The notes beneath the pieces were generated by a model. It was not told where the DNA came from. It did no database searches and was given only the letters and a program-made list of their open reading frames with translations. Both the position numbers and the translations under genes were made by a program. From Conoideocrella luteorostrata (taxonomy: Eukaryota > Ascomycota > Sordariomycetes > Hypocreales > Clavicipitaceae), in NCBI GenBank assembly GCA_032433595.1, contig JASWJB010000196.1:1-64000 (forward strand): 64,000 nucleotides of DNA, written 5' to 3'. Below, in pieces: positions 11,694-23,400 of this stretch; the first letter of the stretch is position 1; the number at the start of each line of letters is the position of its first letter.

Positions 11694-12926
11694 ATGCCGC
11701 CGTCGAGCATATCCATATCCACGCTCACCCGAGTATTAAGAGCTCGCCCCTCATCCGGCCTACCCGTCCGCAAATGTCATGGCATGGCAGCATATTCACA
11801 GCGCAGCTTCCCAGCATGGTTCGTCCGCGGCGGGACGTCCAACGGCCTGGTCATCCGGCGAGACGACCTCCCGCCGGAGAATGAGTGGCCGTCCATTCTC
11901 CCCGCCGCAATGGGATCCCCCGACCCCCATCACGCACGGCAGCTAAACGGCCTGGGGTCCGGGTTGTCGTCGACTTCTAAGATTGTCATCCTTGGGTCAC
12001 CCTCACGTCCAGATGTGGACGTGGACTTCACTTTTGTCCAGGTTGGCATTCGCGACGGGGTGCTGGACATGGCTGGTAATTGTGGCAACATGTCATCCAT
12101 GGTTGGACCGGCTGCATGGGACCAGGGATTTGTTAATACAGACAGAGCGGTTGTTGAGACGGATATGAGTGGAGAGCAGTGGGCTACATTAAGGATATTC
12201 AACACCAATACATCAAAGATCATGGTCTCGAGGTTCAGAGTGGACGGGAGTCCGACAAGGTACTGTCCCCAAGGAGAGTACACTATGGACGGCGTGCCGG
12301 GGACGAATTCTACCATCACGATGAGTTTCATGGACCCGGCGGGTGCAAAGACAGGCAGGGCCCTCCCTACGGGAAATCCAGTGGATGAGTTGGAATTACC
12401 TGATGGGAGTGCAGTGTCGGCATCGCTCGTCGATGTAGGCAACCCGGGTGTATTTGTGTCCACCCTCAGTTTGGGGCTGGACGACAGCACCGCAGCGGAA
12501 CTCACACCGCAGGTAATAGAGGGGAACGCTTCGCTGAAGGCTCGACTAGAGCAGATTCGCCGCGCTGGCACATCAAAAATGGGCCTCGATCCCAACATTG
12601 AGAGCGTTCCCAAGATTGTGCTCCTCTTCCCGGGGAGCGAGACCCCCGACGGCGTAGACATTCGATGCGTGGCAATGTCGATGGGCCAAGCGCACAAGGC
12701 GGTGCCGTTGACGCTGGCTCTCTGCCTTGGGGTGTCGTCACGGATAGCAGGCACTCTGGCGGCGGATTTGCTTGCCGCGAGGGGAGGGTCGAAGGAGGAT
12801 GTGGTTACGATTGCGCATCCTAGTGGGCGGGTGGATGTGGGCACGGAGATGGACGGCGGGAGGATCGTGTCGGCGAGGTTGTTGCGCACGGGGAGGGTGA
12901 TGATGAAGGGAGATGTGTATTACTGA
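11694..12926 (+). CDS. PrpF-like (methylaconitate isomerase family) protein
   Basis: Single exon, 410 residues. An N-terminal extension of about 40 residues, rich in Arg and Ser and lacking acids, looks like a mitochondrial presequence. The PrpF signature follows at about 42 (PAWFVRGGTSNG), then a QLNGLGSGLSSTSK segment and a GNCGNMSS motif whose Cys corresponds to one of the paired catalytic residues of the diaminopimelate-epimerase-like fold. Bacterial PrpF isomerises 2-methylaconitate in the methylcitrate cycle of propionate breakdown. Fungi use a different dehydratase there, so fungal PrpF homologues may act on another 3-methylitaconate- or aconitate-like acid. Family certain, substrate inferred. 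Confidence 0.88.
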   Translation: MPPSSISISTLTRVLRARPSSGLPVRKCHGMAAYSQRSFPAWFVRGGTSNGLVIRRDDLPPENEWPSILPAAMGSPDPHHARQLNGLGSGLSSTSKIVILGSPSRPDVDVDFTFVQVGIRDGVLDMAGNCGNMSSMVGPAAWDQGFVNTDRAVVETDMSGEQWATLRIFNTNTSKIMVSRFRVDGSPTRYCPQGEYTMDGVPGTNSTITMSFMDPAGAKTGRALPTGNPVDELELPDGSAVSASLVDVGNPGVFVSTLSLGLDDSTAAELTPQVIEGNASLKARLEQIRRAGTSKMGLDPNIESVPKIVLLFPGSETPDGVDIRCVAMSMGQAHKAVPLTLALCLGVSSRIAGTLAADLLAARGGSKEDVVTIAHPSGRVDVGTEMDGGRIVSARLLRTGRVMMKGDVYY

Positions 12927-13339
12927 ATTCCCCGTGGTGGCTGTGAGGGGGGGGGGGGGGAGATGGACTTTCATTTGCTTCTGTATATGTAGCTTTGACG
13001 GTTTTGTGTATGAACAAATGTGGGACGTAGCCTGTCGTGGTCGAGAGTATTGTCAATTGGCAGATGGCAGATGTTGGAATTGCCCTTTGCATAAAGACAT
13101 GCCGTACGTATTGAGAGAAGACGATGAATTTACAGCATTTCATGAGAATTTTCTTCATCATTCACCAATCTCATCGTCATGGACGGGTTCTACAAGCAGC
13201 TTTATCTGCCACAACCATCCAGCATCCAGCATCAACAAATCACCATACGTCTCGCTATGCTACAACCACCCTAAACTCCTCGCCCACGAGCCTCTGCAAC
13301 TCTCACCCAAACTCCAACATGATTTGTATCTACAACCAC
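12927..13339. other. Convergent intergenic
   Basis: A 3'-to-3' gap of about 410 bp between the PrpF-like and phosphoesterase genes. It holds a poly-G tract (about 12948-12960) and AT-rich sequence around 13120-13160. No gene seen. Confidence 0.5.
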
Positions 13340-15661
13340 TCAGTACAATGGACAGTCATTAATATTCTCCTGCCACGCAAGCTTTGCATAAGGCAGGATA
13401 AAGTCTTGCGACGAAAACGTGCTGTTGATGTAAGGATGCACCATGTCGGCGGTGTAGCCGGCGCCAAGATCCTCCAACACATGCTTTTGAATACTGGAAT
13501 GAGTTAGTACTGCATCCCTGGTGTTCAGTCAACATGGGGCACGGTCCACGGGTCACTTACAAGTCGAAGAAGATGAGATCAACCTTGTCGGGCTTGCTGC
13601 CGTCTTTGGGGAATGACGCTCGAGCCTCCCAGTATCCGGGGATGCTGTAGCTCGGGATGCCCGAATGTTCTGTGTCGTCGCCTGCACGGTCATGTTAAAA
13701 TACAGAAGAAATACGACTGCTATGGATGTGATGCGCGGAAAAACTCACCATCTGTGCCCCAGTCATCCTTGGTTACGTAGCCGGGCACAACGGCGTCCTG
13801 TCGGCGCACAATACCACGCGGCTCACGTATATCCCGACGACTCAAGTACCCGAGTGTTGGGTTGGTGCACTCGTCATCGGGGACGCGCATAGAAGCAAAG
13901 CGCTTGTCGACGATACCTTTATTTAATCTATGTTACTTTGTCATTAGTCACCATCGCCATCGCAGCTTGAGTCGGGGCGAAAAATAGGATACACACTGGT
14001 CAATAATCTTGTCTGCCTTGTCGAAGGGAACGTCGGCAATGTAGAAAAACACATCTCTGAACGGAATGGCGATGTAGGTATCGTCGATTGTAAACGGGCC
14101 CTTGTGCAGGTCAAACCTGACAACGCCCGTGTTGCCGACAATAATGCGAGACTTATCCTTGCGTGTCTCGTTGAGGACAATAGCCGAGACGGCAGGGTAG
14201 ATGACACCGGGGAAGATGTTCTTGTTGTCTGTGAATGGCGCGCAGTCTATGCAGTAATCCTGTGGGACGCAGCCGTACACCTCGCCCAGCCTCAATTCCT
14301 CGCGGACCTTGCTGATATCGCCCGTCACCCGCAGACCAGAATGGTAGTCGTAGCTCGGTTCGGTCTGTTCCGCGTGGTACATGAATGTCTTGCGGTTCCA
14401 GTCCATGTATCGTCGGGAGTAGACAAATGGCGATTTGGCACCCTCCTTGGCGGGTCGAGACGGGTTCGGAACGCCATGGGGGTTCTTGACGCCATTGAAG
14501 CCGCTGTTGGACGAGTCGAAGCCCGACATGGACATCCAGCCCAGGGTCTCGCAGTAGCGGCCGGCCTCGATCCCTACGGCGTTGTCGTCGTATACGGCAA
14601 AGTCGCGGATATGGGTGTGTCCACCGAGGAGCTGGATAGGCGTCGTGGGATGAGACGCGCGGATGGCGTCGAATACAGTCTTGAATGTGGAAATCTTGTC
14701 GGTTTGGCGCACGGGGTTGTGTCCGAAGATAATGTACAGGTCCACGGGGTCTTTGGAGGCGAGAGCATCGGTGAACCATGTTTCCTTGACCATGTCCTTG
14801 GCCTTGATGACTTGCGAGGCGTTGGAGTTTCCAGTAAAGTCGAACAATACCCCAAACGCCATCACTCGCAGTCCCTTGGGCGTCGTAAAGTACCGCTTGG
14901 TGACACCGGGATACTCGTACTGGCCCGTCTTCTTGTTCATAATTTTGACATTGGACGTGACGTACCTGTCTCCCCAGTTCCTGGCGTAGTCATTGAAGAT
15001 CTGATAGGCGACTTCGGATACATACAGCTCATGATTGCCTGCCAGGACGGTTTAGCCCAATCCAGATGTCGATGTCTTGATGAGAAGAAAGACTTATGAC
15101 CAGAGAAAGAAGAGAACGGAAAAAAGAGATTAACAAATGACGCACCAATTGTCAAAAGATCGTAGTCAATCTCGGTGAAAATAGGCATTGACTTTTCCCC
15201 ATCGGGCTTCGTAGAATCAGAGAGACCAGTGCCGTCATGCAGATCTCCCGTGTCAATGAGGAGAAGGTCAACCCCCATGTTCCCAGCCGTCTGCTTCATG
15301 CGACGGCTAAAGGTCACAAAGTCACCCCAGTCAGCGCCGTAGTTTTGCTCCTTCAGATGGCCCTCGAGCCAGCCATGAGTATCGGTCTACCAATTGGGTC
15401 AGCCAAAAGCCACAGCCAAAGCCAGAGAGCGCCACGACGCGGGTGTCTCGTGCATCTTACCGTGTGCATGAAATTGACCTGGCCCCATTCGAGAGGCCCT
15501 TTTGGCCCGTACTTGGCATTGAGCGCGCCTGGCTGCATTCGCTTGACCTGGCGGACGTGCTCGACTTTGTTCATAGGCCCGTAACAATCGTCGCCGCAGG
15601 CCAACGCGACGGGCAGCGCGGCGATGACGCCGCCGCCGATGAGGCCGAGTGCCTTGAGCAT
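13340..15661 (-). CDS. Secreted/vacuolar calcineurin-like metallophosphoesterase
   Basis: Six exons in transcription order: 15661-15461, 15386-15146, 15038-13997, 13927-13749, 13681-13561, 13493-13340, giving 645 residues with every phase closing. Residues 1-25 are a signal peptide (MLKALGLIGGG.. to ACGDD). Metal-binding marks are DTHGW, DTGDLHDG, GNHELY, FGHNP and GGHTH, i.e. the metallophosphatase/5'-nucleotidase order. The architecture resembles yeast YHR202W, a vacuolar putative phosphatase, and its filamentous-fungal relatives. The last intron has a textbook TACTAAC branch site. The likely role is hydrolysis of phosphoesters in the vacuole, ER or outside the cell; the substrate is unknown. 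A large plus-strand frame lies antisense inside and is a shadow. Confidence 0.9.
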
Positions 15662-15673
15662 TTTTGCTGACAA

Positions 15674-15701
15674 GGTTGCAGGTTGCAGGTTGCAGGTTGC
15701 A
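15674..15701. repeat. Tandem GGTTGCA x4
   Basis: Four exact 7-bp copies directly upstream of the phosphoesterase ATG (TGCAACC in the sense direction), within the presumed 5' leader. Confidence 0.9.
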
Positions 15702-18700
15702 AGCTACGCGACTGATTGATAAGCTGTGCTGTTGGTTTGTTTAGTCTCCGCTTTGGACTATAAGTTCATAGAATAACAATTGGTGTTGTCAAAGCGATGC
15801 GAAGAACCCGTGCGCCAACCTTATATCTACTTACTGTTACTACATAACTACCAACTTCCCCGTCCGGTACAACTGATGCTGGCTATTGCTGACAAGCCAC
15901 CAATTAGCTATTCCGTCTCCTGAGTTGGTTATCTGCGGAGATCGATCGGCCATCTCAGCTAACCCGGTACGGGCTGAACGTGCCTGGTCGGGAAATGGCG
16001 GGAAGAGGAAGGGAACAATTACCACGCTCCCGTGTTGAATTCCATTTCTGGAAGTTGCGGGGTCTTCGAGGTAGTTACAGTACTTATGGAGTACTTTGTG
16101 CCGAGTTATCCGCACCTCAATTAGTCTTTAGCGGCGGACAAGTTGAACGCTGCGTAACGTGGGCACAGCCATGTGTCTCGGGGTTCGGCAATCGCAGGTT
16201 ACTACTTCCATCTTGCACAATGGCGGCAATGGAAATGAATCAAAAGTTGTTATGATCCAACGCTTTGAGAGCATGTGTACCTTTCTGCCGAAATCAAGTC
16301 CAGCTCACTCCTCACTACGCAGCTTCACGATGTCTCGGTGAACACGATATTTTGGATGAATAGTGGTGTCTGGCTGTCACTGTCTTTCACGCTACGGTCA
16401 GCGCCTTGGTCGAGCAATTGTTACACATTGCGCGAAAAGAAGGGTCGGGGTGTTATAGTTAATGCATTGGTCGCCACTATGCATCGCGCAGTGTAACAAC
16501 ATAATGCCGCTACAGTCGATCCTTCCTGTGAGGATCGACGCCGCCATTCACCAGAAACAACGCTGCCGACTCATGCCCATATACTCATCAACCGATGTGC
16601 TTTGTCCTTATATTTTAGACGGCCGATTCAGCGCGTATGATTCAAATAGTCGTGTGAAGGTCGAACATTTGTTCAAGAAACAGCACGGAGTTGATACCCA
16701 GACGTATCAGAACGGAAACGCGCTATTGGGGACCAAAGTGCCATAAAGTTGACGGTTCAATGACATCGCTGTTGTATAGTCATTCCTACCTTTTTTCTTT
16801 GGAAAAAATTGTCCTGATGCCATATGTCGTCTGCTAACAAGGCTTTCTGGGTTTGTCACCCTCGCCATCCCGGCAGTCAGTGCTACAATAATGTGTGACC
16901 GTAACACGCACTGTTACGCCAGCACGCATGACTTGAGATGAACCTGCGGGATTAACCTCACGAATTCTGGTGACATTGGTTACAAGTCTCTAATTTTTAT
17001 TGTTATGAGCACCCCATCGAGCTCAGAAGTATGTTCCAGCACTCACACCTTGACAGGTTGTTACCCAGCTTCTTCTGAATCATCCCTCAGCGTGAGCACT
17101 GTGCAAAAAGGTAACAACGAAGATCTACAGCCCGACAATTGCGGTTGTTTCGATCTTGATGGCGATTGGCGTACTCTCGTCGATCTTGAGAGCATATCTG
17201 AGGTTCATCTAGTCGAGATAAAGTCCGACGCGAACCCACAGGCTGTGATTTGGGGGCGCAAGTATTCCAATGCTGTGGCCAGTCGCTGTTGTGTTACATA
17301 TTAATGGCCCCAAAGACCAAACGGACCTTGCACAACAGTGAGACTAAGAAAAAAGTTAGGCTTCACCATTCTCAAAGCAACTTCATATGCCGCACTGATA
17401 AGCTCAATGTGTATGCGGTACTTACATCCTCGAACAAAAACTGTGGAGTAACATGTGGCCACATACATCATGTGGGATGAATCCATGTTTCAGCGTCATG
17501 TATCCACCATTTGCACTTAGACATAAGCGGTATGCGCCTCGCCGGCGAAGATTCCTTGAGGCCTACAAAATTGGCATGCAGTATATGAGGCATTTCAACG
17601 ATTTCAATGGAAGCTCTTTGCCCCCCGTAACAACGGCGCGTATACTGCCTCGATGGGCAGTACCCGGATCATTTTCGCTGATAACATGTAATTGCTGAGG
17701 TATTGTTAACCGGAAAAGAAACGACACGTGCCTACTTGAGTCTGCGTGTTGGGGGGAATCCTGCGTTGGAAACCGTTGTGTGATGTGGAAGCCGGGTTCT
17801 AACTTGAGTACCGTGAAATAAAGCTCATCTCGACTGTGGCTTTCAAAATGAAATCGGAAATCTTGGCCGCCTTGGACATGCTTTGTCCTAACCGGAGGCC
17901 CTTTGGCTCGAAGAATGCCTTGAAGGGTGGTTGGTCCTGGGATGGTTCGCATCGGAACTCAAGTATCCGCCTAAAACGGGCAAGATGCACGAGTGCAGTG
18001 GCTACATCCGACACGGATTGTCCTCTATCGATGCTTCTCTGCGACAGTTCTCGCAGTGGCCCACGATAACTGATCACTTCTTCAGGCCCCGACATCTCGG
18101 CGGCATCACTATTCTTTCCTACTCTTAGGTGGGCTGTGTCTAGATCATTATTGGGGCCTTCAAGGATTTCAATAGGACTGAAGAGGCAGTTTTAAATGGT
18201 ATCATACATCAATGCCCGAAAGTCCTGTACAAACGTTGGGGCTACCGTAACCCGGAATACTTCCTCCTTAGAGCGCCACGGAGAAGGATAAGCTCTAAGC
18301 CGGCTGGTTTGCAATGGCTGGACTTCCTGAGGAAGTATTCGGGCCTTGGATTCAAAGTCGCCCAATTTATCAATCAAGAATGTACTGAGCTTCTGTGGCA
18401 ATGCATTGAGTTGCCCCCCTCGTACCGCAGGTTTCCTGCAAGAGTAATCCCATGTCACAATAGAGGCATCAACTGTTCTTCTATTAGGAGATTCCGATAC
18501 ACGCTTCGGTTGGGCCCATGCCCAGAATAGTGGAAGTAAAATATACCGCCTGTTTCAGCCTTGCTGTAGAGCTTATACGAGATGGAGCTGCTAGAGACAC
18601 ACTTAGCTCGGAACTTGGAGGCGTACTTTGCTTTGAGATGGAAGCTTCTGGGTTCATGAGCGCATTCCCTGGTCTTATTATTCGAGGCATCGCTGACTAC

Positions 18701-19453
18701 GCATATTCTCACAAGAATAGGAAGTGGCAACCCTACGCAGCAGCCACAGCGGCAGCAGTGGCGAAGTAGCGTGCTGCCCATCTTAAGAATTTTATTCATC
18801 AGATAGAATGTAGCAGAGTCTACGTAGCGGACTCTCTTCTCGACCTCGGCGGATTTCGGACGAGCTTGGGTCCTACACACCGGATTCTCTACGTCCATGT
18901 TGGTGTCTGAAAGGTCGGGTTTGTCAGCATGAATGAATCCGAACAGTATGTTGAGGTTGAGAACTGCGACTAGTGTGTATGCATGATTTTTACGTTGGAG
19001 AGTCGCAACGGTTTGGAGGACCCACAAAGCGAGGTATTTCCGTACCTGCACCTCCTGCCGCATGCCACTTCCCCTTCGGCAGCGGGTTAGCGCGTACGGG
19101 GCAAGTACCCGCCGGAGCATATGGCCCTTGAAGCCCCTGCGCTGGAGTCACCACGCCCGACGCGTCACTGCAGCGCAGCATGTGTAAGGCCGACGCTGTT
19201 TGCTACCAATGACGCCGTTCCTGCCCCATGGCCCCAACGTCATCGATAAACTCTAGAGCCAAGGTTCTGACCTCGACTTCGCCGCTTTGGGCCAAACCAT
19301 CCCTCATGCGCATTCGGGTAATAAAAGCAAAACTCCCGCCTCTTGATTTCCAGCATTCGTGCTCCGTAACAGTTCCCACGTTTCGGATCTTATCAACATT
19401 CCGCCAACTCATATCCATCAAAGCATTATCGTTTCAGTACATTACAGTCCATA
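15702..19453. other. Degenerate region with few coding signs
   Basis: Apart from the nucleoside-phosphorylase fragment near 18.6 kb, no frame shows a recognisable family. An ATG-started frame at 17005-17304 (99 residues, Ser/Cys-rich) and several frames between 17.4 and 18.5 kb could be pieces of decayed genes. The 5' part (15702-16200) is probably the promoter of the phosphoesterase. Confidence 0.45.
18557..18771 (+). pseudogene. Fragment of a PNP_UDP nucleoside-phosphorylase domain
   Basis: About 70 codons match the C-terminal end of the phosphorylase-like domain found at the N-terminus of fungal NACHT/ankyrin receptors: [17 protein letters not shown], then [15 protein letters not shown], then [11 protein letters not shown] and a stop at 18769-18771. 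The preceding half of the domain (start and nucleoside-binding part) is not found in any frame upstream, and the usual continuation after AK is replaced by the stop. This is what I would expect of a decayed NLR-like or stand-alone nucleosidase gene. The assignment rests on the remembered family pattern, and the fragment has no recognisable start. Confidence 0.65.
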
Positions 19454-19954
19454 ATGTATATCCCCGACGTCCAGAAAATTGCAACCGCCGGCCTGGCAAT
19501 TGCTGGCCTCCAGATGAGTACGACACCTTTGTCAGGAACCAAGTTCCGTCTCTGTTACCCAGATCTTTTGCCATTCCGCCATCATTATCCTCCCTCTGAC
19601 TAACACGCTCTTCTTGCAGGCGGTGACACTGTTTCCAAGGGCTCCGTCATCGATTACGCCGTTGAGAAATGCATGGATAGCGACGGCAACGTGCGCTGCA
19701 CCAAACCCTTCCTTGTCTCAAAGGGCGGTTGCTACAAACTCGAGTGGTCCACGGATGGGGCGCTGTCTCACACTACCGTTGAAGTCCGCGATGCCGGTAG
19801 CGGTGAAATGGTCTACTACCGAGATACCAATGGCGAGTGGAAGCCCGAAAAGGGCGAGCTCGTCTATCTTGACTTCAAGCCCAAGATCTGGAAGACTGGG
19901 AATGATACAGTGGATTATGAAGTTAAGAAGTGCGACAAGGAAGAGGAACTGTAA
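19454..19954 (+). CDS. Small Cys-containing hypothetical protein
   Basis: Two exons, 19454-19517 and 19620-19954, give 132 residues. The donor is GTACGA (weak), while the acceptor TTCTTGCAG with a CTGACTAAC branch site is strong. The N-terminus is mildly hydrophobic (residues 8-22), which may be a poor signal peptide. The rest is acidic with four Cys (EKC, VRC, GGC, KKC) and a repeated beta-strand pattern with a central Trp. I do not recognise the family. It lies 0.5 kb from the 3' end of the first pore-former-like gene. The exon 1 boundary is less certain than exon 2. Confidence 0.6.
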
Positions 19955-20472
19955 TAGCATGCCTGAGTGGCTGCGACGAAGCATGACGTATAATGTATTT
20001 TTAGTACTACTTGTCTTATATTCGGTGTAGGGCAGCAGACCGCCACCCAAAACCTATACCTAATAAAAATCATGAATTTGTATCAGACCAGCAAAATTGG
20101 CTTTCATAACGTATGTGACGATGCACACAAAGCTTGGGCTAAACCATTCACGCAATTCGCTTGGCATCTCTGCCGTGAGACATGGATGAGTGGCCACCTT
20201 ATAAGAACGGAATGAGTAGAGCTACCAAAATGGGTTTCTGATGCATTGACATGGACGCAAAAGACAAGGCTCCCCAGTTGGTCGAGGTTCTGGGCATTGT
20301 GTTTTTGCAGTGTTGTAGCACAGGTTCGGCGGTGTATTAGCTTACTATGACATATCGCACGTTCAGCACCGTAACTCAATTTCACAGTTGGTATTAGTAC
20401 AGAACATTTGTATCGAAAGAGCATAGCTACCATCGGGAACTTGTAGGTTCCACAAGAAGATTACCGTCCAAG
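19955..20472. other. Convergent intergenic
   Basis: About 520 bp between two 3' ends; AATAAAAATC at about 20062 may be a polyadenylation signal. No gene seen. Confidence 0.5.
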
Positions 20473-23400
20473 TCATGACGCCTTACCCCAGACAACCGCA
20501 ATCGTCTCAATACCATCACTGCCCGCCTGGCCCATGAATCCTTTGATTGTCCAGTTTTGTGAAGGGTTACTCCGTGATGGGCTGACACTAGCTGCCTCCG
20601 AGTCCCACAGAGAATGTTCGCGATGAACCAATGAGCCGGTGAGCCAGAGCTCGCTCTTCTTGACGACCTTTACCTTTTCTTTTGGCGGGTATCCGGATGG
20701 TTGAGCAGGTCTTGTCGCTGTGTTTGGCGGATCAGACGTTGCTGTTGCTGCCGACTGTTTCGATTCGGCATCCTCCACCGGCGAAATTCCTGTAGGCTTG
20801 TTCTCATTTGCCGGCTCCTCCTTTTTCTGTCCTTCTGCTTCCTCCTCGGCCTCGAAGAACAGTCTTAGACCTAATGAGCACTGAGATTGATCTTTTCTGT
20901 CCATGAAGCAGGTCGAAACCCCGACGATACGTTCATTCTCCTTCTTAGCAGGCTCCCAGGTCTGCACCATCATTCCGGCGCCGCACTGACCATGTTGCAG
21001 CTGTTTGTTATTGCTATAATCGACTGCCACACCAGATAGAACCGAAATATCGCCTACGTCCTTAAAATAAAAGGAAGCGCTGCTAATCACCCACGACTCG
21101 TCAATGTAGTCGAGCGCGTTGAAAGGCTTGCCCGTTGTGTTAGTCAAGCTACCGCGCGGGTGGGATAGACGATAGCGATCGCCCTTGCTCAAATGGTCGA
21201 TAAGACCATCGACTGCGGAAATAGGCCAGCTGAGCACAGAATTCCACGCTTCGGGCTCGAAGAGCGGCATGGCCTGTGGTGCCGGGCTATCTGCTACTGC
21301 TCTGCCCCAGATGGGACTAAGCTGTGCAAAGGCATTCCGCGTCGGGTCGAATGAGCCGTAGAAGCCCCTTAAATCCCAGTCGCTACCGGACCCGGGTTTA
21401 GTGGCCTTCAGCTCAAACGATTTGTTGTATTTGAGTCTCTTGGAAGGCTCCACGATGAGGAGGTCACCAGTGGTGACGACGCGGATGGTGTCGACCCAAG
21501 CGCTTCCAGCCTCGTCCGCGTGGGCCTCGAGCCAAACGAGATTCACCCTCTCAGGGTTGCTCCTTCGACTGGAATCGATGTTGAAACTCGCGGATTGATA
21601 GGAAGAGCCCTTGACGCCGTGAAATAGCACCTGTCCGTTATGGTAGAGGAGCTGGATACCGACGAGACGCTGTTCGTCATGCCACACTGTGATATTCATC
21701 ACAACATAAGTCTTGTCCAAGACGTCCAGGTCATTGAACTGCAGGGCTGAAGATGGAGTGGTACTCTGTCCATTGATGGAGTCGATCCGCCAGTGCTCGG
21801 CCAAATGCCCATATCTCAGGTTCACCCGCTTCTCGAGGTCACAGGTTGGCTGGCCAGATTGGTAGAAACTCTCTCGCGAGGAGCCAGCCTCAGCACGGAC
21901 GCCTTGCGCCGAATTCTGCAAACCATGGGTCAGTTAAACTCCCAGTAATTTGGCACCGATTGTCATCAACAGTGGTCGATAATTTACCTGTACCTCCTTC
22001 ATCATATCTTTCTTAATCCCGTCCGATATCGCCTGAACCTTCTTTTCAGCTTCCTTGTCGTACTATGGTGGGTTGTCTTGTTAGCCATGATCATGGTACA
22101 ATGGACGCCGAGGTCAAATTCAAGCATTGGAGGCTTAAGGTAGAGACGAAACTGATGTTTTCATGGGGCATTCCTACCGGTACTAGCCTTTCGAAGATGC
22201 TGGGTGCAACATACTGCCAAAGTCGTGAGGAGTCTGTGGCCACTTTTGGGTCCAGACTGACCGCATTTACCTTAAAATTATCATATAGTTAGCTGAGCTG
22301 TCGAATATTTCATGGACTTGTGAGATCTGACCTCTTTCACAATTTTGATCATCTCGAACCTGCAATCTTGCTTGGCTTGGTCCAGGCCAAACAAGTCGGC
22401 AGCGTAGGCTATCAGCTTGTTCGGGGGCATGGGGGGCTCCAGGACTAGGTCTCCATACTCATTTGGTTTCGCCAGCGCGAGCTTCTGAGCCGCTTCGTAC
22501 TTTTCCATGCGCTTCTGGAAGCTATCGGTAAAAGAGTCTCGGTACGAGGCTAGGCCAGCCTGTTCCTCGGCCTTGTGTACAATCATCAGACCTTTGTCGA
22601 CCGCGGAAATTCCTGTTCAACATGGGGAATCAGCATCAGAAGACGAGTGGCGGTTGTTCGGTAGGGGAACCAACTTTCCTGGATTTGCGACCAGATGTAT
22701 TTGTAATCCTATTGATATCAGTTTTTATGCACCCCTTCTAACGGAGGCCATTGACATTGATGGCACGCACCATGTATGCATCAAGTAGGGAGTTGGTGTA
22801 GATGCCGGCGTTTTCGTAGTCGAGGGGAGAGCCTACGTTAGTAGCCTCATGGAAAGTCCTGAGTGAAGTATACTTTGTGAGAATAGCGCTGTGTTGAAGA
22901 AGCATTGTCAGCGTCTGATTCGGTCGGTGTGTGAACGACAGAGCAAGCCTGGACCAAAAAGCGACGTACTATGTCTTTTGCGGACCTATTTTCAGAATGT
23001 GAGAGTTCGTACGGCATCACACAATATAGCTCGGGAAACGTACATGCGGCAACCTTGTCCGGAAATTCCATAGCGGCCCGTGTTAAGGTCTTTATATCCC
23101 AGTCCGTAACATTATCAGGCTTAATGTCGCCGCCACCAGACCAATTCACTCTTGTACGGTCACAGTCAGCCCCGGATTCGTATTGATGCGATTGATGCAC
23201 GCGCGCACACACGCCACATAGATGGACGGGACACATGAACTTACGTGATGGTTGTAGTGTAGTTTTGTTTTGTCGTCCCCGTTTTGAACTCAGCCTTGAT
23301 TTTCGCTTTGATGTCGAGGCCAGATATCTTGGCTCCGGCATCGATTTCGCCTCCAGTATCTAGCAATGCCTTGTCGTCCACTCTCTTGCAGGCGACCACT

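Noticed and set aside
11930..12889. 319-codon minus-strand frame
   Set aside because: Antisense to the PrpF-like gene; Ser/Thr/Pro-rich shadow.
14104..15099. 331-codon plus-strand frame
   Set aside because: Antisense inside exon 3 of the metallophosphoesterase, whose motifs and exon phases are convincing; the translation is rich in Val, Asp, Arg without any family feature.
13340..15661. Reading the phosphoesterase as three separate genes
   Set aside because: Exon phases, splice signals and metal-binding motif order give one continuous 645-residue product.
17005..17304. 99-residue ATG frame, Ser/Cys-rich
   Set aside because: Possible fragment, but no signature, no neighbour evidence and lying in decayed DNA; not reported as a gene.
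18455..19120. 221-codon minus-strand frame
   Set aside because: Antisense to the phosphorylase fragment and no domain seen.
22281..22586. Minus-strand frame treated as a separate small gene inside gene A
   Set aside because: It is exon 8 of gene A; donor and acceptor phases connect it with exons 7 and 9.
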